Under the pieces are notes generated by a model that saw only the letters and a program-made list of their open reading frames with translations, was not told the DNA's origin and did not search any database. A stretch of DNA of 64,000 nt from Vibrio nereis NBRC 15637. Lineage in GTDB: Bacteria; Pseudomonadota; Gammaproteobacteria; Enterobacterales; Vibrionaceae. Numbering within the stretch: position 1 is the first letter of the stretch; every line of letters starts with the position of its first letter. The translations under genes were made by a program, and so were the position numbers. Location of the stretch: assembly GCF_001591105.1 (NCBI RefSeq), contig NZ_BCUD01000003.1:186001-250000 (forward strand), written 5' to 3'. This document shows, piece after piece, positions 57,520-64,000 of this stretch.

Positions 57520-58551
57520 ATGAAAGCAATTTCTTTAGCCGAATTGGCTAATATCACCGGGGGGGAGCTACATGGTGACGCAGCAGCCACTGTCACCATG
57601 GTTGCGCCGATGGATAAGGCTCAGGACGGTCATGTGACTTTCCTGTCCAATCCTAAATACGCAAAGCACCTTGCCGAGTGCAACGCTACCGTTGTGATGG
57701 TGAAAGAAGCGCAGCGCGATGCTTGCAAAGGTAATGTTTTAGTGGTCGACGACCCGTACGTTGCTTTTGCCAAAGTCGCCCAAGCTCTAGACACAACACC
57801 CGCGCCAGCGATGGATATAGCGCCATCTGCGGTCATTGCAGCTGACGCCAATATCGGTAAAAACGTTTCAATTGGTGCAAATGCCGTGATTGAGTCTGGT
57901 GTGACACTGGGTGATAACGTGGCAATTGGTGCAGGATGCTTTATTGGTAAAAACGCCGAGATCGGTTCGAACACGAAACTGTGGTCTAACGTGAGTATTT
58001 ACCATGATGTAAGCATCGGTTCAGATTGTCTTATTCAAGCAAACACGGTTATTGGTTCAGACGGCTTTGGTTACGCGAATGCCAAAGGTGAATGGATTAA
58101 AATCCCTCAGCTTGGTTCGGTCAAAATCGGAAATCGCGTAGAAATCGGCGCATGTACTACCGTTGATCGAGGTGCATTAGACGATACGATTATCGAAGAC
58201 AATGTCATCATTGATAACCAACTGCAGATCGCCCATAACGTACACATCGGATATGGTACTGCTATGGCTGGTGGTACAGTTGTCGCGGGCAGTACAAAGA
58301 TCGGTAAATACTGTATTATCGGTGGGGCTACTGTTATCAATGGTCACATTGATATTGTCGATGGCGTTACCATCACTGGTATGAGTATGGTGATGCGCAG
58401 TATTACTGATAAGGGTATGTACTCATCAGGAATTCCACTGCAGACCAACAAAGATTGGCGTAAAACTGCGGCGCGCGTTCATCGTATAGACGACATGAAC
58501 AAGCGCTTAAAAGCGGTTGAAAAGCACTTTGAGCAGAAAGAAGAATCTTGA
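57520..58551 (+). CDS. lpxD: UDP-3-O-acylglucosamine N-acyltransferase
   Basis: Third step of lipid A synthesis, adding the second acyl chain. It is 343 aa. An N-terminal uridine-binding domain (first about 100 residues) precedes a left-handed beta-helix of hexapeptide repeats (for example IGANAVI, IGKNAEI). The catalytic histidine is expected in [12 protein letters not shown]. Followed by a terminator before fabZ. Confidence 0.96.
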   Translation: MKAISLAELANITGGELHGDAAATVTMVAPMDKAQDGHVTFLSNPKYAKHLAECNATVVMVKEAQRDACKGNVLVVDDPYVAFAKVAQALDTTPAPAMDIAPSAVIAADANIGKNVSIGANAVIESGVTLGDNVAIGAGCFIGKNAEIGSNTKLWSNVSIYHDVSIGSDCLIQANTVIGSDGFGYANAKGEWIKIPQLGSVKIGNRVEIGACTTVDRGALDDTIIEDNVIIDNQLQIAHNVHIGYGTAMAGGTVVAGSTKIGKYCIIGGATVINGHIDIVDGVTITGMSMVMRSITDKGMYSSGIPLQTNKDWRKTAARVHRIDDMNKRLKAVEKHFEQKEES

Positions 58552-58566
58552 TTCCGTTTTTTGCTG

Positions 58567-58597
58567 AAAAAGGCTCGCGAAGTGCGAGTCTTTTTCG
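58567..58597 (+). terminator. Terminator between lpxD and fabZ
   Basis: Stem GGCTCGC/GCGAGTC (one G-U pair) with a GAAGT loop, flanked by A and T runs. It splits the lpxD-fabZ-lpxA series into two parts. Confidence 0.8.
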
Positions 58598-58648
58598 TCT
58601 ATAATGCTGCCAGAAAAAATATTTAGCATTCAACATAGGAATATGACT

Positions 58649-59101
58649 TTGACTACTGAAAAGAAAACGATGAACATCACTGAAATTCAGGAACTGTTAC
58701 CTCATCGCTACCCATTCTTACTGATTGATCGCGTAACGGATTACCAAGAAGAAAAGTACCTAACGGCGATTAAAAACGTTTCAGTGAATGAACCTCAGTT
58801 TACAGGTCATTTCCCACAACTACCTGTGTTTCCAGGTGTATTGATCTTAGAAGCGATGGCACAGGCTACTGGGCTACTAGCATTCAGATCATTTGGTGCA
58901 CCTACAGAAAATGAACTTTACTATTTCGCAAGTGTGGATGGTGCAAAATTCCGCAAGCCAGTGGTTCCTGGTGACCAACTGGTTATCGAAGTAGAGTTTT
59001 TAAAAGAGCGTCGTGGCATTGCTGCATTTAGTGGCGTGGCAAAAGTTGACGGCGAAGTGGTGTGTTCAGCCGAGCTGAAGTGTGCTCGTCGAGAGTTTTA
59101 A
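58649..59101 (+). CDS. fabZ: 3-hydroxyacyl-[ACP] dehydratase FabZ
   Basis: Dehydrates beta-hydroxyacyl-ACP in fatty acid elongation and competes with LpxA/LpxD for substrate. It is 150 aa from TTG 58649, which has TAGGA eight bases upstream and gives the same N-terminus (TTEKKTMNI) as known Vibrio FabZ; ATG 58643 and ATG 58670 are alternatives. The catalytic pair is His54 ([13 protein letters not shown]) and Glu68 (LILEAMAQ). Confidence 0.93.
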   Translation: MTTEKKTMNITEIQELLPHRYPFLLIDRVTDYQEEKYLTAIKNVSVNEPQFTGHFPQLPVFPGVLILEAMAQATGLLAFRSFGAPTENELYYFASVDGAKFRKPVVPGDQLVIEVEFLKERRGIAAFSGVAKVDGEVVCSAELKCARREF

Positions 59102-59102
59102 T

Positions 59103-59891
59103 ATGATTCATGAAACTGCACAAATTCATCCATCAGCCGTGATTGAGGGTGATGTAACAATTGCTGCAAACGTGACCATCGGCCCATTTACTTACGTCTC
59201 AGGAAATATTGAGATAGGTGAAGGGACGGAAGTTATGTCTCATGTGGTGATTAAAGGTCACACAACCATTGGTAAAGAAAACCGTATTTTTCCTCATGCT
59301 GTTATTGGTGAAGAAAACCAAGATAAAAAGTACGGCGGAGAAGAGACTACGGTTGTTATTGGTGATCGCAATGTGATCCGCGAAGCGGTTCAGATCCATC
59401 GTGGTACGGTTCAAGATAAAGCGACCACAGTCATTGGTGATGATAACTTGCTGTGCGTGAATGCGCACGTAGCGCATGATGTTATCGTTGGGAATCACAC
59501 CCACATTGGTAACAACGCCATTCTTGGTGGCCACGTTACGGTTGAAGACCACGCTGGTGTTATGGCGCTGTCTGCAATCCACCCATTCTGTAAAGTGGGC
59601 GCGTATAGCTATGTTGGCGGTTGCTCGGCGGTAGTAAAAGATGTACCGCCGTACGTACTTGCACAGGGTAACCACGCGACACCGTTCGGTCTAAACCTGG
59701 TTGGTTTGCAGCGTAATGGTTTCGAAAAAGCAGAGTTACGTGCTTTGCGTAATGCTTACAAAGAGTTCTACCGCGCAGGTAAAACTCAGGCGGAAGCAAA
59801 AGAAGTGCTAAACGAGATGGCTCAAGACTGGCCTTCCATTAAGCATTTCATTGATTTTGTGGAAACTTCAGAGCGTGGCGTTATCCGCTAA
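59103..59891 (+). CDS. lpxA: UDP-N-acetylglucosamine acyltransferase
   Basis: First step of lipid A synthesis. It is 262 aa from ATG 59103 (MIHETAQIHP), two bases after the fabZ stop. A left-handed beta-helix of hexapeptide repeats fills the first about 190 residues; the catalytic histidine lies in CVNAHVAHDVIVGNH, and the C-terminal helical domain follows. Ends in a terminator before lpxB. Confidence 0.96.
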   Translation: MIHETAQIHPSAVIEGDVTIAANVTIGPFTYVSGNIEIGEGTEVMSHVVIKGHTTIGKENRIFPHAVIGEENQDKKYGGEETTVVIGDRNVIREAVQIHRGTVQDKATTVIGDDNLLCVNAHVAHDVIVGNHTHIGNNAILGGHVTVEDHAGVMALSAIHPFCKVGAYSYVGGCSAVVKDVPPYVLAQGNHATPFGLNLVGLQRNGFEKAELRALRNAYKEFYRAGKTQAEAKEVLNEMAQDWPSIKHFIDFVETSERGVIR

Positions 59892-59911
59892 TATCTCTAA
59901 GTGATTGTGTA

Positions 59912-59945
59912 AAAAGATCGCAGCTGTTTGGTTGCGGTCTTTTTG
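59912..59945 (+). terminator. Terminator after lpxA
   Basis: Stem AAAGATCGCAGC against GTTGCGGTCTTT (two G-U pairs) with a 6-nt loop, then TTTTTG. Confidence 0.78.
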
Positions 59946-59977
59946 TGTTTTTATACCAATAGTTTGAAGTGGCTGAG

Positions 59978-61123
59978 ATGGAAAAACCATTACGTGTAGG
60001 TATTGTCGTTGGAGAGTTATCAGGTGATATGCTTGGTGAAGGCTTTATCAAGGCAATACAGGCTAAGTACCCTAATGCTGAATTTGTCGGTATTGGCGGA
60101 CCTAAAATGAACGCGCTAGGCTGTCAGTCTTTGTTTGACATGGAAGAGCTGGCCGTCATGGGCCTCGTAGAAGTACTGGGTCGGCTGCCTAGGCTACTCA
60201 AAGTGAAAGCGGAGTTAGTTAAGTACTTTACCGACAACCCGCCTGATGTTTTTATTGGTATAGATGCACCAGACTTCAATCTGCGTTTAGAACTCGACCT
60301 CAAAAAAGTGGGCATTAAAACCGTTCACTATGTGAGTCCCTCAGTCTGGGCTTGGAGACAAAAGCGCATTTTCAAAATAGAGGCGGCAACCAATCTCGTC
60401 CTAGCGTTTCTGCCATTTGAAAAAGCGTTTTATGATCAATATAAGGTGCCGTGTGAGTTTATTGGCCACACCCTGGCGGATGCCATTCCGTTAGTGTCAG
60501 AGAAACAGCCCGCACGAGAATTGCTAGGCTTAGAACAAGATAAAAAATGGCTCGCTGTCTTGCCGGGTAGTCGTGGCAGTGAACTAAAAATGCTCTCTCA
60601 GCCATTTATCGAAACTTGTAAGCGCCTAAAACAGCAACATCCTGATCTTGGTTTTGTAGTGGCACTAGTCAATCAGAAGCGCCGCGAGCAATTCGAGCAG
60701 GCGTGGCAGGAATTTGCGCCAGAGTTGGATTTTAGACTGGTTGACGATACGGCGCGCAATGTTATCACAGCGTCTGACGCCGTTATGCTCGCTTCTGGTA
60801 CGGTTGCTTTGGAGTGCATGCTCATCAAACGCCCTATGGTGGTCGGCTATAAAGTGAATGCTTTTACCGCCTACCTTGCTCGTAAGATGCTAAAAACCAA
60901 ATACGTATCGCTGCCGAACATTTTAGCCGATCAAGAGTTGGTTAAAGAGTTCCTTCAAGAAGAGTGCACAGTTGAAAACCTAGCGGCAGAAGTGGGACGT
61001 TTGCTCGGTGATGAAGGTGCGCAGATGGTCGAGAAATTCACCGAAATGCATCATTGGATCCGCAAAGACGCTGATAAGCAAGCAGCCAAAGCCGTACTTA
61101 ATCTGATAGGCAAAGATTATTAA
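59978..61123 (+). CDS. lpxB: Lipid-A-disaccharide synthase
   Basis: Glycosyltransferase joining lipid X to UDP-diacylglucosamine at the inner-membrane face. It is 381 aa from ATG 59978 ([17 protein letters not shown]); GTG 59969 would add three residues. [14 protein letters not shown] and [13 protein letters not shown] are characteristic, as is [20 protein letters not shown] in the nucleotide-binding half. Five nucleotides to rnhB. Confidence 0.95.
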   Translation: MEKPLRVGIVVGELSGDMLGEGFIKAIQAKYPNAEFVGIGGPKMNALGCQSLFDMEELAVMGLVEVLGRLPRLLKVKAELVKYFTDNPPDVFIGIDAPDFNLRLELDLKKVGIKTVHYVSPSVWAWRQKRIFKIEAATNLVLAFLPFEKAFYDQYKVPCEFIGHTLADAIPLVSEKQPARELLGLEQDKKWLAVLPGSRGSELKMLSQPFIETCKRLKQQHPDLGFVVALVNQKRREQFEQAWQEFAPELDFRLVDDTARNVITASDAVMLASGTVALECMLIKRPMVVGYKVNAFTAYLARKMLKTKYVSLPNILADQELVKEFLQEECTVENLAAEVGRLLGDEGAQMVEKFTEMHHWIRKDADKQAAKAVLNLIGKDY

Positions 61124-61128
61124 CAATT

Positions 61129-61746
61129 ATGACTAAAGAAAAAAAAGAACTTCCTCCATTTGAATACCCGTTGGGTTACCAATTTGTCGCGGGTGTTGAT
61201 GAAGTGGGGCGCGGCCCTTTAGTGGGTGATGTGGTCACAGCAGCGGTGATTCTTGACCCACATAATCCTATTGCAGGTCTCAACGACTCAAAAAAACTGT
61301 CAGATAAAAAACGTTTGGCGCTGCTGCCTGAAATAAAAGAAAAAGCGCTGGCTTGGTCTATCGGTCGTTGCTCACCAACTGAAATTGACGAGCTCAATAT
61401 TCTTCAGGCGACCATGGTGGCGATGCAAAGAGCCATTGAAGGTTTAAGTATAAAACCCGACTTAGCGCTGATTGACGGTAACCGTATTCCAAAACTTGAT
61501 ATGGATGCGCAAGCGGTTGTCAAAGGGGATATGCGCGTGGCCGAAATCAGCGCAGCCTCGATTATCGCGAAAGTGGTTCGTGACCAAGAAATGGAAGAGC
61601 TGGATAAGTTACACCCTGAATTTGGCTTTGCTAAACACAAGGGCTATCCGACCAAAGCGCACTTTGAAGCGATAGACAAACACGGTGTGATAGACCAGCA
61701 CCGCAAGAGCTTTAAGCCAGTAAAGCGCGCACTTGGTCTAGAATAA
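61129..61746 (+). CDS. rnhB: Ribonuclease HII
   Basis: Cuts the RNA strand of RNA-DNA hybrids and removes misincorporated ribonucleotides. It is 205 aa. Catalytic acidic residues begin with Asp24-Glu25 in [24 protein letters not shown] and SIIAKVVRD follow. Operonic with lpxB. Confidence 0.96.
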   Translation: MTKEKKELPPFEYPLGYQFVAGVDEVGRGPLVGDVVTAAVILDPHNPIAGLNDSKKLSDKKRLALLPEIKEKALAWSIGRCSPTEIDELNILQATMVAMQRAIEGLSIKPDLALIDGNRIPKLDMDAQAVVKGDMRVAEISAASIIAKVVRDQEMEELDKLHPEFGFAKHKGYPTKAHFEAIDKHGVIDQHRKSFKPVKRALGLE

Positions 61747-61851
61747 ACCAGACGGAAGTATACCCTAGTGAATTAGGGTATATCTCCGATTTTATATCAC
61801 GTAAAATACTTCGATTATCTCTCCGATTAAGCATTATTTGCGGAACACAGC
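61747..61851 (+). promoter_or_regulatory. rnhB-dnaE intergenic region
   Basis: A hairpin ATACCCTA/TAGGGTAT at 61760-61781 lacks a T run. Two near-copies of TATCTCCGATT follow (61780-61790 and 61816-61830). A dnaE promoter could lie here, but none is convincing. Confidence 0.35.
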
Positions 61852-64000
61852 ATGTCAGATCCTAAGTTTGTCCACCTTCGAGTTCATAGTGACTTTTCTA
61901 TGGTTGATGGCCTCTCCAAAGTGCCCCCATTGGTTAAGAAAGTGGCTGAAATGGGTATGCCCGCGGTAGCCCTTACCGATTTTACTAACCTGTGTGGATT
62001 GGTGAAGTTCTATGGAACGGCGCATGGATGTGGCGTTAAGCCGATCATTGGTGCTGACTTCGCGATGCAGTCGCCAGAGTTTGGTGATGAGTTAACCAAA
62101 CTCACCGTACTGGCGGCAGACAATGTGGGTTATAAGAACCTGACTTTACTGATCTCTAAAGCCTACTTGCGTGGTCATATCCAGCATCAGCCAGTGATCG
62201 ATAAAGAATGGTTAGCCGAGTTATCAGAAGGTTTAATCGTCCTATCTGGTGGAAAAAGCGGAGAGATTGGTAGAGCGTTACTTAAGGGGAACAATGGTAC
62301 AGTTCAATCGTGTGTGGAGTTTTATCAAACACATTTCCCTGACCGATTCTATCTAGAGCTCACGCGGACAGGTCGTGCTGATGAAGAAAGCTACCTGCAC
62401 TTCGCGCTTGAACTGGCGGAACAGACTGACTTGCCTGTTGTGGCAACTAACGACGTGGTCATTCTTGATGAGTCCTTTTTCGATGCGCATGAAATCCGCG
62501 TTGCGATTCACGACGGCTATACCTTAGAAGATCCTCGACGTCCAAAACTCTACAGCCCTCAGCAATATCTGCGCAGTGAAGAGGAAATGTGTGCACTGTT
62601 TGCCGACATTCCCGAAGCACTCGAAAACAGTGTTGAAATTGCTAAGCGTTGTAACGTGACTGTCCGTTTAGGCGAGTATTTCCTTCCAGCCTTCCCAACT
62701 GAAGGTATGGAGGAAACCGAGTTCTTGGTTAAGAAATCAGAAGAAGGCTTAGAAGATCGATTAGAGTTTCTATTCCCAGATGCAGAAGAGCGCGCTAAAC
62801 GCCGCCCTGAATACGATGACCGTCTTAAGATCGAACTCGAAGTAATCAACAACATGGGATTCCCAGGTTACTTCCTGATCGTAATGGAGTTCATCCAGTG
62901 GTCTAAAGATAATGATATTCCGGTTGGTCCGGGCCGAGGTTCGGGTGCGGGTTCTTTGGTGGCCTACGCACTGAAAATCACAGACTTAGACCCTCTGGAA
63001 TATGATCTGCTGTTCGAACGTTTCTTGAACCCAGAACGCGTTTCGATGCCCGATTTCGATGTCGACTTCTGTATGGATAAACGTGACCAAGTAATTGATC
63101 ACGTGGCTGATATGTATGGTCGTGATGCGGTATCTCAGATCATCACATTCGGTACCATGGCCGCCAAAGCGGTAATTCGTGATGTGGGGCGTGTGCTTGG
63201 TCACCCGTTTGGTTTTGTCGACCGTATCTCGAAGCTGGTACCACCCGATCCAGGCATGACGCTTGAAAAAGCCTTCAAAGCCGAGCCGGCGCTACCGGAA
63301 TTATACGAGGCAGATGAAGAAGTCAAAGAGCTGATCGATATGTGCCGCATCCTTGAAGGTTGTACACGTAACGCCGGTAAACACGCGGGTGGTGTGGTGA
63401 TCTCGCCGACCACTATTACTGACTTCGCGCCAATTTACGCCGATGCTGAAGGTCACTTCCCAGTAACACAATTCGATAAGAATGACGTTGAAACCGCGGG
63501 CTTGGTTAAGTTTGACTTCTTGGGTTTGCGTACTTTAACCATTATCGATTGGGCGTTGGGGCTTATTAACCCGCGTTTAGAGCGTGAAGGGCTAGAGCCA
63601 GTTCGAATTGAATCAATCCCACTAGAGGATGAAGCGTCATTCCGATTGCTGCAAAACTCTGAAACAACAGCGGTATTCCAGCTTGAATCTCGCGGTATGA
63701 AAGAGCTGATCAAGCGTCTTCAGCCGGACTGTTTCGAAGATATCATCGCATTGGTGGCACTTTTCCGCCCTGGTCCACTACAGTCAGGCATGGTAGATAA
63801 CTTTATCGACCGTAAACATGGCCGAGAAGCGGTATCGTACCCAGATGAAAAGTGGCAGCACGAATCACTAAAAGAGATCTTAGACCCTACCTACGGCATC
63901 ATTCTGTATCAGGAACAGGTAATGCAGATCGCTCAGGTCTTATCCGGTTATACCTTAGGCGGAGCAGACATGCTGCGTCGTGCAATGGGTAAGAAAAAAC
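61852..64000 (+). CDS. dnaE: DNA polymerase III alpha subunit (3' partial)
   Basis: Replicative polymerase catalytic subunit. About 716 residues are visible of the roughly 1160 usual. ATG 61852 gives [20 protein letters not shown], the start of the PHP domain. The polymerase active-site aspartates are in [15 protein letters not shown] (near residue 401-403 by family numbering), preceded by [16 protein letters not shown]. The frame is open to the window edge, ending in [10 protein letters not shown] of the palm/fingers region. Confidence 0.97.
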   Translation, partial: MSDPKFVHLRVHSDFSMVDGLSKVPPLVKKVAEMGMPAVALTDFTNLCGLVKFYGTAHGCGVKPIIGADFAMQSPEFGDELTKLTVLAADNVGYKNLTLLISKAYLRGHIQHQPVIDKEWLAELSEGLIVLSGGKSGEIGRALLKGNNGTVQSCVEFYQTHFPDRFYLELTRTGRADEESYLHFALELAEQTDLPVVATNDVVILDESFFDAHEIRVAIHDGYTLEDPRRPKLYSPQQYLRSEEEMCALFADIPEALENSVEIAKRCNVTVRLGEYFLPAFPTEGMEETEFLVKKSEEGLEDRLEFLFPDAEERAKRRPEYDDRLKIELEVINNMGFPGYFLIVMEFIQWSKDNDIPVGPGRGSGAGSLVAYALKITDLDPLEYDLLFERFLNPERVSMPDFDVDFCMDKRDQVIDHVADMYGRDAVSQIITFGTMAAKAVIRDVGRVLGHPFGFVDRISKLVPPDPGMTLEKAFKAEPALPELYEADEEVKELIDMCRILEGCTRNAGKHAGGVVISPTTITDFAPIYADAEGHFPVTQFDKNDVETAGLVKFDFLGLRTLTIIDWALGLINPRLEREGLEPVRIESIPLEDEASFRLLQNSETTAVFQLESRGMKELIKRLQPDCFEDIIALVALFRPGPLQSGMVDNFIDRKHGREAVSYPDEKWQHESLKEILDPTYGIILYQEQVMQIAQVLSGYTLGGADMLRRAMGKKK

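Noticed and set aside
1..64000. tRNA, rRNA, CRISPR arrays, insertion sequences or phage genes
   Set aside because: No cloverleaf, repeat-spacer pattern, transposase or integrase motif was seen on either strand; gene order is core and conserved.

Overview
The window is a stretch of gammaproteobacterial core chromosome, almost certainly from a Vibrio. Reasons: an ompK-type Tsx-family porin, a complete nqrABCDEF sodium-pumping NADH dehydrogenase locus followed by apbE and nqrM, a RibB-like protein with a degenerate cyclohydrolase half, and protein sequences very close to those known from Vibrio cholerae. The species cannot be decided from the sequence alone. I saw no insertion sequence, prophage, CRISPR array, tRNA or rRNA gene, and no clear sign of a foreign island.

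Layout. 1-9.3 kb: end of radA, then a minus-strand block of csdA-yajL-panE, ompK, ampG, a periplasmic cyclophilin, yajG and rlmG, with bolA divergent (order related to the E. coli yajL-panE/ampG-yajG-bolA region). 9.7-17 kb: nqrABCDEF-apbE-nqrM, a respiratory Na+ pump together with its flavinylating enzyme and its iron-site maturation factor. 17-27.1 kb: accessory stretch with a DUF2789 protein, an unidentified lipoprotein, SOS-type dinB overlapping a second RecQ-family helicase, a Gre-like protein, a YggN-like protein, an NSS-family sodium symporter behind a near-perfect TrpR operator, and a rimB-rimK-M14 carboxypeptidase operon. 27.4-36.2 kb: pepD, a long gap holding a probable CRP-linked dual-function RNA (vcdRP-like), a PurR-boxed purine permease, gpt, frsA, crl, proB and proA.

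36.2-42.4 kb: nrdR-ribD-ribE-ribBX-ribH-nusB-thiL-pgpA, the riboflavin cluster with antitermination, thiamine and phospholipid genes. 42.4-46.6 kb: yaeH, glnD and map on the minus strand. 47-64 kb: rpsB-tsf-pyrH-frr-uppS-cdsA-dxr-rseP-bamA-skp-lpxD-fabZ-lpxA-lpxB-rnhB-dnaE, the classic translation/envelope cluster, with dnaE cut by the window end.

The most notable non-coding signals are the TrpR operator at 23286-23303, which suggests that the adjacent NSS transporter carries tryptophan; a roughly 315-nt transcription unit at about 29231-29545 with a CRP site, a 28-codon ORF with a strong ribosome-binding site, and a strong terminator; the LexA box of dinB; the PurR box of the purine permease; and the structured rpsB leader. 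Among the proteins, the rimB-rimK-M14 operon, the RibBX degeneration and two insertions in Map deserve a second look.
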